From NCBI RefSeq assembly GCF_000485595.1, contig NW_014577094.1, positions 81,172-136,203 on the forward strand: a stretch of 55,032 nt of DNA. The letters run 5' to 3'. The notes beneath the pieces were generated by a model. That model ran no database searches and was not told the DNA's origin. It saw only the letters and a list, made by a program, of their open reading frames with translations. This document shows positions 21,973 to 33,049 of this stretch, piece after piece (the first letter of the stretch is position 1; each line of letters opens with the position of its first letter). The translations under genes were made by a program, and so were the position numbers. The stretch comes from Priapulus caudatus. Lineage: Eukaryota > Priapulida > Priapulimorpha > Priapulimorphida > Priapulidae.

Positions 21973-23087
21973 ATGCCACCACGTGGCGAACACGGAAGGT
22001 GGTGATGTTGATTTTTCCCAGGATTCCTCCCGCCCTCGTAGACAATGTGATTTATTGTTGACGCGGTGCCAGCGAGTGGATGCCGTTACGTCGAGTTTGA
22101 TTAACTTAAACCTGCGGTCCACGGTGTACAAAATACACAACCGAGAAACCCCGTACATTACATACAGTTCATTGATCAATTTTATGATATAAATATCTTT
22201 ATGCGTTTTTTGTTTAATGTAAGATTTCATTAAAGTAAAAAAATGTACGAATTCAATGTGGGTTTAAAGCATGTTGAATGAGAGTTTATAATTCATATAT
22301 TATCTTGATCGGCTTTTATTTCTTGTATTATGAATAAAATAAACAATATTTTTACAGTGTTGGCAAAAATCGAGTGTAAGTGTTATTATAATATTCTATT
22401 ATGCGTTTGTATAGTGCTTTCTCGCGTGCTCACGCGCGCGTGTGCGTATTGTTATTAATATTCAATATTAGAGCAGCTTATTTTTTGTAATTTGTGTTAA
22501 TGAATAAGTTGAACCAATTAAAAGAGATCCTATTTGACTAGGTTTGTCTGTACCACGGTAATGACATTGACTTCGAAGTCGATCCTAAACGGAAGTCTGC
22601 GATAGCCACTTGAGGAGCCCTTATTTCTTGGCATGACTATCTTATCGCAAAAATAACTGCACGAGTTGTCTTCCCATGCCTGAAAATCTATAGAAAGAGG
22701 TACTATACGACTAGATTTATCGGTACATGTGTACTATAATAATGACCTTGAATTTAACAAAGATCTTAACCGGAAGTCGATAATGCCCACTTCCGGTCGC
22801 TTTAAAAGTGTGATAAATGGACTCGGCATCATCCAAAACGCATTAAATGACCATAGGATCGTGATAATAGGTTCATTATTAGCAGAAACAGATTTATTAT
22901 TAACATTATTCCAAACCATCCCCTGGGTTCGAGGGGTCGGCAAATTTGAACCCCACCATTTTCTGATAGTTTCACCCCCAAATCAACCAGATAAAGCAAA
23001 AAAAATAAATGTTAGCACGCAAACCCTATGGGATTACACCTCATACGCACTATATAGGCGAATTTTTCTATTGTATTTGGTTTGGTA
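21973..23087. other. No gene supported
   Basis: Short frames only. Two related stretches at about 22525-22600 and 22700-22790 (each with cggtaatgac/aataatgacctt and aaacggaagt/aaccggaagt motifs) look like an old direct repeat. Confidence 0.4.
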
Positions 23088-23295
23088 CGTGTGTGCGTGC
23101 GTGCGTGGATACGTGGGTGCTTGCATACGTGCGTGCGTACGCGCGTGCGTGCGTACGTGCGTGCGTACGTGCGTGCGTGCGTGCGTGCGTGGGTGGGTGC
23201 TTGCGTACGTGGGTGCTTGCGTGCGTGCGTGCGTGCGTTCGCGCGGTTGGGTACTTACGTGCGTGTATGCATGTGTGTGTGTGCATGCATGCATG

Positions 23296-23354
<59 letters not shown>

Positions 23355-23505
23355 TGTGCGCGCTGGTGCTTGCATACGTAGGTGCTAGCGTGCTTGCATA
23401 TACGTGCGTGCGTGCGCGCGTGCGTAGGTAGGTGCTTAAGTTCGTGCATGCATGCGTGTATGTGTGCGTGCGTGCGTGCGTGCGTGCGTGTGTGTGTGTG
23501 TCCAC
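23088..23505. repeat. GTGC/GT microsatellite block
   Basis: Compound repeat of (GTGC)n, (ACGTGCGT)n and a long (GT)n run at about 23298-23353. Long frames of Val-Cys or Thr-His across it are artefacts. Confidence 0.96.
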
Positions 23506-26500
23506 TTTTAGTTTTACCTTAATTATATTTAGTCCCTGTTTGTCGGTATCAGTTGTCACACATACGATTCTTCAGTGGCGTTGCACCTCAAAAAAACATC
23601 AAAGTATATAACGCAAACAATAAGCGGGACAGCGGTGAGTGAATTAGCGTACAATAATTAGAACAAAAAATGTTCTATTTCGAGATTTTGTGTTCAACAC
23701 ACAAAAAGTCCCAAATGAGGTGTATATAAATTTACACGAAAATGTTTTTAATGTAATAGCAACATCAGTGGATTTATTTCATCGCACGTCAAAATAACGT
23801 CCATACAACGTGGGAGAAATAGTTGAATATAATTGGTTTATACAAATGGATGCACGGAGCAATTAAGTTCAGTCACAGACGGACAGCGTGTGGGAATAGG
23901 CAAATAATCCTGTCATGTCTGCGAACAAATATTTCCCTCATAGTACGTATAATATTCCGTGACAATCTGACGACACATTGATCTTTACTAATTTTTTATT
24001 TGTTGAGGCTCAAATACAGGCTCTTGGCCTCTATATCAATTTCTTCCAATAAAAAATTAATATCCGTCAATAACGAGGAAAACTGACCGACAAAATGGCT
24101 CATGAACGCGAAAATGGCCATAAATTCATTAACCAGCATGACTAGCCTACGTAGTTAGAGCGCTGGAAATTTGTTAACCTAATTTTGCGTCATAATGCTA
24201 TCGGAACAGAAACACTGATATCATGCATCACTGCACAAGCCGCAGCGAATATACACATTCGACAAGAAATTAACCAGATGTGGAGAAAAAAAGTACAACG
24301 CATTGCTATCACTGCCACTGCACCTCCCCCATTCCTATGCATCACAATTGATAACCCTTCCAATTTCTACCAGTGCCGCCGCTACCGCCACTTCCACAGT
24401 TAAAAAGCATCACCACCGCTTATAATAGTGAACTTGTGTACTTACCATAGCAAAACTATGTTTCCTATTCGATTGTCATATCACAACTAGGATATAAATG
24501 TCAGTAAGAAAACACACGCGACTCGGTCACATGCGAAAATGAAATAAAAAGCACGTCTACACCTAAAAGCTACTCTAACAGAAAAAATCAAAGGCAAAGC
24601 AGGCAGCTCATTTAAGGATTATTATGATCGGGATCTTTGCTCCGACCGTCATATGTAACTTATTTTCACGTTGAGTAATATGCAAGCGGTGTTTACCTTG
24701 AACAATTTTATTGGCTGGACGTCTGTTGATCCACCCTGCATGCCCTTGCCTTCATTTCAATTGCTAGTTTGACATATGAGATCATTCTAGCATGCATGAA
24801 CCATGATGTTCGTGAACACTGTGAGTATGAAACATTTCAGGAAAACACGTAAAAAATCTACCTTAGATAGCATGTGTCAATAGATGCCTTTTGAATAGCT
24901 GCAAGGTATAGCTCAAAACGCACGTTCCGTGTGCATGCACCCACGGTCCACCACATTAGTACATGGAAGATGAGTTAGCGAAAATAAATATCATCTTTAA
25001 ATAACCTTACAATTATTATCAGGAGTCTATCAATAGACTCCTATTGATAGACTCATATTGATAGACTCCTGTTATTATGTATAATAACTTTATGATGCTT
25101 ATTTAGCTTAATGCGCCTAACGACATATAATAATAAGTTTTATAAGGTGTGCGTTGGATTAGTTACAAAATAACCAACAAATTCTGTGATAACAATAGAC
25201 TATATATATAACTAGCGAGAAAGAGGATTACAAAACGAAGAGCAAAATTAATATTTCATCCACAAATAATAATTATATCGTATCAGGATCATATGGATAA
25301 TCATATGGATGCTATTAAGTACTAATCGTATGGCGAGTCGCATATGAATGAGGAGATGTCCTTATCTCAGCCCATAGTGCTGCTGACTTACCAAACTCAC
25401 ACGTGAGTATTTGCACATGCAGCAGTGTTAACGCCGTATTAACCATGTTTAATCTGCAGCTATTCTTATTTCTCCTCTTATTTCTCTACGTGTTATACAT
25501 AGTACGTATGTGCACATGGAAGGTCACTGTTAAGTAGGCTAGCCCGTACGACCGCCCTCAGGCGTGCGGGTGTGTACCTTCCGCTTACGGACGGGTTACT
25601 TTACTACGGACTACTATTACTTACGGATTACTACTATTACTTACGGACTACTACTACTATTACTTACGGACGCTTTACTTCCGCTTAGATTACGGACGGG
25701 TTTCCTATATATAAATTATTCGAGATATACTAGGAAACCCGCACAGTTCACCGGGAACCTTTAACTCTTAACCCTTAAGCTAAGTAGTTTACATTATTTT
25801 AGCGTTATATCCGATGCTTCGATGTCAATAACAACTGTGAATATTATAAATCGACTAAGCATTATTATTACCTTGAAAGGGTCCCGAGGATAGAAAACGA
25901 TTATCACCTTCTCTCAGTCGGACAGCCTGACCCCTAAAATTATTTGATCTCAACAGGCTCAAGTTTGGGGATGTCGTAAAATATAACTATACATGAATTT
26001 GTATGCACAGCAGTTAAATATTTCTATTGCGTAACATTTTAGAGGCGACACAAGCACGAGAATACGTGTATCGAATGTGCTGCCATTTTAAATAAAAGAG
26101 TTTTCACGCAGTCCAACAAGAAAGTGTTGAAAGTTGAACTTCTGTCTCGTGTGCTGCGCATGCTGCATTTGCGAATGATTCACGTACAAATGTCCAAATA
26201 CTGTATATATATGTCGCATTCGCAGCTATCTCTGATCAAAGATTCTCTATCCAATCTCTATGACATTATTCGTCTCAGGAATCTGAGATATCTATAGAAT
26301 CAATCATCTATATGATATAGACGTAGCAGGGCTATAGCGTAACGTGCTCGTGGCACATTACACTCTAATTTTTATGTACAACATCTTTCCATGTACGTTT
26401 TGCTGATAGGTCCCTAATTTTATTTGTAATTAGTTAATTAGTTTATCGTAATTACTGTGGCTATGCTATTTTGGGGAACGGTTATTTTCGGGACACGGGA

Positions 26501-26640
26501 CTGGATGACTTTACTTATCTAGGAACCTAATGCTAATCAAGATAGTCGAATTCGCGGAACATTTGCGTGTGAGCTCAAATTAACTTCATTTCTGTTTAGA
26601 TGCGCACGAACAGACGAGAGTGTAAATATATAATTGTGTG
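23506..26640. other. No gene supported; AT-rich intergenic DNA
   Basis: No convincing coding region on either strand. Minor structures: short palindromic repeats of attgatagactcct at 25022-25073, and a tandem run of tacttacggactactatt-like units at about 25600-25690. Confidence 0.5.
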
Positions 26641-26750
26641 TATATATATATACATATATATATATACATATATACATATACATACATATATATACTGCTA
26701 CCGTTGNNNNNNNNNNNNNNNNNNNNNATATATATATATATATATATACG
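26637..26750. repeat. (TA)n/(ATAC)n microsatellite with 21-N gap
   Basis: AT-rich dinucleotide repeat on both sides of an N run at 26707-26727. The gap is probably caused by the repeat. Confidence 0.95.
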
Positions 26751-26994
26751 TAAGTTATTTCGTTGTAAGTCATCACAACGTCGTGTAAAGACATATCGAT
26801 GTGCTAGAAGGAGGCAGCGTGGTTGAGACTTCACGCTATATCAAAAAAGAAAACTGTCTTTAGAGTTAGAAAAACTGTTCTCTTAGAAAACTAGAGGACA
26901 CTCTACGGATCTGGTCAGGTCAAACTAGAAGCATCCGGAAACGGCTGCGGTGTGCTACAAGTAGACTCGGAACGCAATGGTCGTCAACACCATG

Positions 26995-27423
26995 GCAGAT
27001 CGCGCCAGAACATGTATACGTGATCAAACACCTTACGCAACCGCTACTAGGTAGACCAGCAATGGAATCGCTACACATCTTTGCGCAGGCTAATCTGTGC
27101 AGCATGGAGTCTGAGCAACCAAGCGATCTCTCGAAGTACAAGAAGCAGTTTACAAAACTCTTTACGGGATTAGGAAAACTCGAGGGAGCGTACAGAATCG
27201 AACCGAACGAGACGCGAAACCTTTCGCGATCTCTACGCCTCGAAACGTCTCGCTACCACTTATGTCAAAAGTGAAGGAGGAGTTAGCGCGCATGCAAAAC
27301 CTGGGAGTGATCGAACCGGGAGACACCCCTACAGATTGGTGCGCTGGCATGGTCGTTGTACCGAAAGCGAATTCGGAAGGCGTCCGCATATGCGTAGACA
27401 TGCAACGATTGAATAAAGCATTC
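26995..27423 (+). pseudogene. Ty3/gypsy-like pol fragment (end of protease to start of reverse transcriptase)
   Basis: One frame gives VYVIKHLTQPLLGRPAMESL, typical of the C-terminal part of a retropepsin-type protease (LLGRPA). It continues through a KLFTGLGKLEGAYRI linker. After a frame shift near 27255 a second frame carries LGVIEPGDTPTDWCAGMVVV and RICVDMQRLNKA, the fingers region of a Ty3/gypsy reverse transcriptase. The catalytic YxDD box, RNase H and integrase are absent. It stops abruptly where nucleoside-hydrolase sequence begins. This is a dead, truncated retrotransposon relic in the same orientation as that gene piece. Confidence 0.8.
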
Positions 27424-28290
27424 ATGCTACATTGCTACATCATGGGGAGAAATACAGAAGGCCAAGGAAACATCACAACATCAGGCTGACTTCAACTTTC
27501 ACCATGATCCCGAGGCGACAAGCATCGTTCTTAACGAGTTGGAATGCCCAATCACGCAGGACGGCTGGGAAGTGACACTGCGAAACATTATATCCTGGGA
27601 CTGGTTTGACGAGGCTTGCGAGACGGACACACAGGCACTTGGAACGTCTAACAAAGGCAAATAAAAACGAATGTATTTACTACCGAAGTCTTAATGTTTC
27701 TCTACTCTCCTTCGCCTATTATTGCCGATAACCTGCTTTAAATGCCGTTTAAATGTTCTTCTACAACACACAAGTACACCGCACGCACGCCCTGTGCAAA
27801 AACAACAAGAATAATAGTTTTTTCTGCATTGAACGGCATTTACAGCACGTTATCGGCAATAATAGGCAAACGAGAGTAGAGAAACATTAAGACTTACATA
27901 GTATGGTAGTAAATACATTTCGTGTTTATTTTCCTTTTTTTATTGAGACGTTCCAAGTGCCTGTGGGCGGACACTCCTGAGGCGAGATTCCTGTGACTCA
28001 TCCACGACAAGCCCGAAGCGTTTACCAGGAAGCGGGAGTGGGGCTTCATTCAGTGCAACCAGTCGGCGATGGCGGTCGCTCTGGACGACGGTGTCGCCAC
28101 CGGCTGGCACAGCGAATACGACCCGGTCGAGCTAAACGGTAAATGCACTAGAGGGCAGATGGTGATCGACTTCCAGAAAGTGTTGAAGCGGGAATACAAC
28201 TGCAGAATGGTGACAAAGATTGACCTCAACTGCCATTTTGCTAATATATATTTTGTGTTTTTACCCACACTATACACGTTTGTATACTAA
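27424..28290 (+). pseudogene. Nucleoside hydrolase (inosine-uridine family) C-terminal fragment, split by a MITE
   Basis: Residues IMGRNTEGQGN (about 27437-27470) and, one frame over, ADFNFHHDPEA with CPITQDGWEVTL (27486-27575) match the middle of animal inosine-uridine preferring nucleoside hydrolases. This family cleaves the N-glycosidic bond of nucleosides. A MITE occupies 27630-27965. Removing it and one copy of its 8-bp duplication rejoins DT-PEARFL in frame. The rest follows (EWGFIQCNQSAMAVALDDG, then ELNGKCTRGQMVIDF), to a TAA at 28288-28290. Defects: a +1 shift near 27485, an in-frame TGA shortly after the insertion, and no N-terminal half with the DxDxxxDD metal site. It looks intronless over 190 codons. 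Confidence 0.8.
27622..27973. mobile_element. Palindromic (foldback) MITE, family 1 copy 2, with 8-bp target-site duplication
   Basis: The element is 27630-27965 (336 bp), with the same CACAGGCACTTGG termini as 699-1126 and inverted arms over most of its length. Flanks gacggaca (27622-27629) and ggcggaca (27966-27973) match at 7 of 8 positions. It interrupts the nucleoside-hydrolase coding sequence, and the gene sequence on each side is continuous after excision, which confirms the element boundaries. Confidence 0.92.
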
Positions 28291-29798
28291 AATGACCTTA
28301 ACCAAATTGATTTGTAAATACGAGGCCTACATTGTGATCAGAATTTGGGAGATGACCCTTTTTTGACTTTGACCGGTCGCGCCGTTTAAGGGGACACTAT
28401 CGCCTAATGCAAATAGGCTTGGTTTAGCTTAAGGTTTAGTTAGATACGTGATTCAGCTTTTATAAGTTTCATCATTCATAGTTCAATGTCACAGTTAGTT
28501 TAAAACTTAAAGGAACACTCGGCTCAAGGGGAGATGTAATATTAATAACAGCTAGCGCCATCTAAGCATAGCTCTTGGAACTATTAGCCTCGTTCTGAGG
28601 TTATAAGGGAATTCCATCATGGCTGTCTGCGTCTGAGTATTTCAATAATAAATCTGATGTTATTTGACTTGTGCTTTAATCATAGTCTTTCCGGTACAAC
28701 ATAACAAGATCGTTGTCGCATGGTTCGTTTCCGTGGCTTCATATACTTGCGTGATCCGGCAGCGTTTTGCCGTAGTGAGAATTAAGCGAGTGCGATTTAG
28801 TATTTACAAAGCGCGAGGAGCGAAAAGCACACACGCGCGCGGCAAACTGTGTTGACGCTGAAACATAGTCATGATCATGCAGAGAACGAGATAGGATGAT
28901 CAGGACTGTACGTCATGATCAGACAGTCAGGAACAGAGTCCCGAGTCATGATTACGCGCGTGATGACACAATACTATAACGAACACGCCATGCTTTATAC
29001 TGACGAATAAATACCAGAGGAAGGAGGAGGATGAGGAGGAGGAAGAGGAGGAGGAGGGGAGGGGAGGGGGGTTACGGTCACAACCTAGCCTCGGCTAAGG
29101 TCGTTGATGCTACCAGTAGATCCGCATCCGCATCCGGGCTACTTTTGTTATTTGGCGTCCGCGGCTTTGCAGAAATAATGAGATCACCTTGGTAATGCGT
29201 GATCGTGTGACCCTGCAACAGCGAGTAAGAAAAACATTTATTACCGGCGAAAAGTAACTAGAGATGCATTGATTACTGTCCGATTCGTCTAAACAAGTAG
29301 TTAAGCATAACAGCAACGAACAGCATAAGATGCAAAAATAATATGCGTAATAGTGCGTATAATTATTGGCATCGTCCGTATGCATATACTCGATAGTGTT
29401 TCATCATCGTTATATCGCTATATTAAATATAGGGTATGAACTGCCGTAACCCCATTGAGGATTATGATCAAGCTTTGTCGCAAACCTGTTGTCGGTACTT
29501 TTGTCGGGTCCAAACAAAACTCGGATATTTTTATCAGCGTGGTGGGATCACGGTGGACGTTAATTCTGTCTACAAAGTTAAACAAAAATTTTATTCAAAA
29601 TGACCGAAAAGACCAGGAGGACCAGACTGTCGGGGTGTCTCCCATATTTGGCTTGCACCTACTTGTGTTTTAGTTTGCTGTCGATTTTCGACTGTTAGTT
29701 GACCGGGACAGTCCTCGTCCTAAGGCATTCACTCGAACTAATTTAGTATTAATTCGAAAGTCTTATGTTCGAATTAAGGAAAAGGAATGAATTTTGCA
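28291..29798. other. No gene supported; purine-rich tract
   Basis: No recognisable gene. A GAG/GGA-rich low-complexity stretch lies at about 29015-29070. Confidence 0.5.
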
Positions 29799-30005
29799 CA
29801 GGGGAGAGATAGTGAGCCGCTAGGGGACGGCTCTGATTGGCTAATTTTGTTTCTTATTTATTTTATTTTTTATTATTTTTGGCTAATTTTGTTTTATTTT
29901 AGAATTAGGGATAGGGTTAGGGTTAGGGTTAGGATTAGGGTTAGGGTTAGGGTTAACTGATTTCTATATCCACAACTTATTTCTATATTCACTATCTCTC
30001 CCCTG
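29799..30005. mobile_element. MITE with 17-bp perfect ends enclosing (TTAGGG)n
   Basis: CAGGGGAGAGATAGTGA (29799-29815) and its exact reverse complement (29989-30005) bound a 207-bp unit. The interior has a repeated ttggctaattttgtttt motif and a TTAGGG tract at 29908-29954. No target-site duplication is visible in the immediate flanks. Confidence 0.8.
29908..29954 (-). repeat. Interstitial telomeric repeat (TTAGGG)n
   Basis: About seven TTAGGG-type units with single variants, inside the MITE at 29799-30005. Orientation is opposite to the tract at 20523-20596. Confidence 0.9.
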
Positions 30006-30384
30006 AGACCTACTAAAAAGGAATTAGTCACGGAGAGGAGAATGTGTTAGCGTGTCACATTGTAAGCTTTGGCTGTTTAAACGTATCGGGGAAACGCACC
30101 GACTCTAGCACAATAGGTGAAGTGCAAGTTGATTAGTGAAATAATTACAAAGTGCAGGTGCAATGATTAAAATATAATTAGGCAAAATAATAATTAGGCA
30201 AATAACACAGTAGATACTGTATGTTCCCTAACGAATTATTGGTGTGTTACGTGGGGTTGTTGGTTATTACGGGAGTTTGTTTAGATGGGACCGACAGAGT
30301 TACACCGTTTTACTTGTTACATATATATAAACCATTAATATTTAAAACATCAAGCAGAGCAGCAATATAATTAAGACTGATACA

Positions 30385-30572
30385 CATTACTGATACTAAC
30401 CTCTGCTGTAGTATTATAATGTTATGATATAATGTTATGATATAATGCTATGATGATACTAACCTCTGCTGTAATATTATAATGTCATGATATAATGCCA
30501 TGATGATACTAACCTCTGCTGTAATATTATGATGTCATGATATAATGTCATGATGATACTAACCTCGGCTAC
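30385..30572. repeat. ~50-60 bp tandem repeat, about three and a half units
   Basis: The unit tgatactaacctctgctgta followed by atattataatgtcatgatat recurs from about 30389 to 30570. Inside each unit a shorter atgatataatg motif is itself repeated. Confidence 0.88.
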
Positions 30573-31171
30573 GGAGTTGTACGTAGAATAAGAACGGCTG
30601 TATTTTCTCGATCTGTTTATTGATAGACCGAGCTGGTGACGTTCCCAGTAAGTCCTGATCGTTCTTCTCACCTGCAAGATACAGCACATCTATTGTCATA
30701 CCTATCTACATCGCATACGCGTCTATTGCTATACTTCTCTTTACCTATACATAAATATCAATCAGGAAATTGCTTGGTTGACCGACCGATTGACTGAGAA
30801 CCGTCCAACTTCGAAAATACTTTATGGATTTCGGAACAACCTTTGAATAAATTAAATAAAATGCGGTCGGGTTGTTTTCGTATATAAGCAGAGTAGCACA
30901 TAAACGGGGGAAGAATTAGAAATAGGAATGACTATAAAGCATACAAAAATACCCAGTGAAAAAACAGCGCAACCAACGAGACAACCAAATTACAAAAATC
31001 AAATGACAGAAACCGAATGAAACGACCAAATAAATAAATGACGCAATCGAATACCACAATCAACGGAAACAACCACAACAAAAGATCATTCTCTGCACGA
31101 ATTATACCTCACAATATAATAATAAAATAAAATAAATAAATAATAAATAACATAATTAAATATAAAAAATA

Positions 31172-31300
31172 TTTATTCCGCGGTTAAATTGTGTATAACA
31201 AGACATCTGATTAGGTAAAAGGAGATATAATGTTACCGAGGTTAGATAATTTTTGACCGCGGCAAATTTAGGAATAGTTATTTCTGGGTACGATGGCCAA
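31172..31300. mobile_element. Short relative of the 18581-19315 foldback element
   Basis: Contains ttccgcggttaaattgtgta ... gattaggtaaaaggagatat ... ttgaccgcgg and ends gggtacgatggcc, matching the outer 190-bp palindrome of the larger element. Probably a deletion derivative. Confidence 0.55.
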
Positions 31301-31624
31301 ACATAGACGTGATGCGATGACGTCACGCTGCGATCAGACGGATGTACCGACACGGCGCGGTGTTTGTAGAAGTGTGTGTGTGTGAACCACCACCACACCG
31401 CTGTTTTCACAGATGCGCGCAAGTTTGGGATAATATATGATGGGGTATATATAGGACTTAGTACTATCCTGTAGTGAACATATTCTATCCACTACCCCTA
31501 CCTATCTTTAGGTATACTAGGGTTTATTTCACTATTCCTCTGCCCTATACTCAATAGCGCCGTGGCTCACTGGGGCTATATCGCGGTTGATTGTGTCTCT
31601 GGGTGTTGGTCTGTGGGTGTGTTG

Positions 31625-32560
31625 TCGTGTAGTGTGTGTGTGTGTGTGTCTGTGTGTCGCTGCCGTGTCATTTGGTGTTCGTGTTGTGTGTGTGTGTTGT
31701 GGTGTTTGTGGCTGTGATGTGTGCGCGCGTGCGTGCGTGTGGCGTGGGTGTTGCGTGTGCGGCGCGCTTTGTGGTGTGTTGTGCTGATGTGCGCTTTTGC
31801 GCCGCGTGTCGTGTGTGCGTGCGTGTCGTGTGTGGTTTGTCGCGTGCGTGCGATGTGTGTGTGCGGGTGGCGTGTGGTGCAGAGCGTGTGCGTCTGTGCG
31901 TCGTGCGCGTGTGCGTGCGTCTGATGAGTGGCGTAATTTGTTGTGTGTGTCGTGGTGGCGTTGTGTTGTGCGCGCGTGCGTGGGCGTGTGCGGTGCGCAG
32001 CCCGCGGTTGTGTGTGTTGTTGTGAGCGTGCGTGCGTGCGGTTGTGTGAGCGTGGTCTGCATGCGTGTGTGTGTGTGGTGAGCTTTGTGGGCCCGATGCA
32101 GTGTGTCGTTTGTGTGGTGCGTGCCTGATCTTCCGGCACAACTACCAGCTATCAGCGTCATTTACCAGCCATGTATGCAGTCTTTCGTTGAAGATTTTCG
32201 TTCCCATCGCATTGACCGCTCCATGGATTTGCCCTCGGTCCCGTGTCTTTGTCAAGACTCAAATTTCGCTGTGGCTAATAATTAGTTTCCAATTTACATG
32301 AAGCGTTATGATCCGGACCACTCTTTCTCTGTTATGCGGGATGTAGCTGAGTGAAGCTAGGTTCGTTGTAGTAGAGGCCGCCGTGAGTGAACAGCGTACG
32401 TGTTGTGAGCGTCGCGTGAGAGCGTGCGTGAGATCGCGCGTCGTGTGAGCGCTGAGTGAGTGTTGTGTTGGTGTGTGTGTGGTGTGTGTGTGTGTGTGTG
32501 TTTGTGTGTGTGGCTGTGTGTGGGTGTGTGTGTGTGTGTGAGCTAGTAGTGAGAGCGCGC
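31625..32560. repeat. GT-rich microsatellite region
   Basis: Irregular (GT)n/(GTGC)n sequence over about 900 bp, interrupted by a less biased stretch at about 32130-32400. The long Val/Cys/Arg frames (plus) and Thr/His frames (minus) are compositional and not genes. Confidence 0.9.
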
Positions 32561-32694
32561 GTGACAGTGTAAATTCCGTTCGTGTAGTTTTCTTGTACAG
32601 CAATTGTTTTCTATTTAGTATATCGGCCGTTCCAAAGGTATGGTACGCGTGTGTATATTAAACGCCGTGAGAGTCCAGAGTATATCTATAAATA

Positions 32695-32715
32695 CTATAT
32701 AATATATATATATAT

Positions 32716-32759
<44 letters not shown>

Positions 32760-32768
32760 GAGAACGAG

Positions 32769-32804
<36 letters not shown>
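32695..32804. repeat. (TA)n followed by (GA)n microsatellite
   Basis: A short TATA run followed by about 90 bp of GA repeat with a few interruptions. Confidence 0.95.
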
Positions 32805-33049
32805 CTTTATCGCGGTGTATACGCTAAAACGATCTCGGTAGCACTCGTACGATACGTATGCTATGACAAGATATCGCTTGCAACAGCACCTATTTAACGA
32901 GAAAGAGTATATGTTCGTTTATCTGTTGCACAAGCGGCGGCGTGGTCGGCGGTGCAGTTATTAAAGTGATAATCGTCCTTCTGCCGCCATCGTCATTGTT
33001 ATCCGGACCTCTTCACCGCGACTCGCAATAAGGTACTCTAATTCGTCCT

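Noticed and set aside
22729-23559. Long Val/Cys/Arg and Thr/His frames, also at 19766-20247, 31532-32161, 33213-33794, 35389-36377, 37168-37701 and 43505-44278
   Set aside because: Translations of GT/CA, TGCG or CACG repeats. Such repeats have no stop codons in several frames, so length is not evidence of coding.
31587-31787. Possible secreted cysteine-rich peptide
   Set aside because: Microsatellite translation without a plausible signal peptide or cysteine framework.
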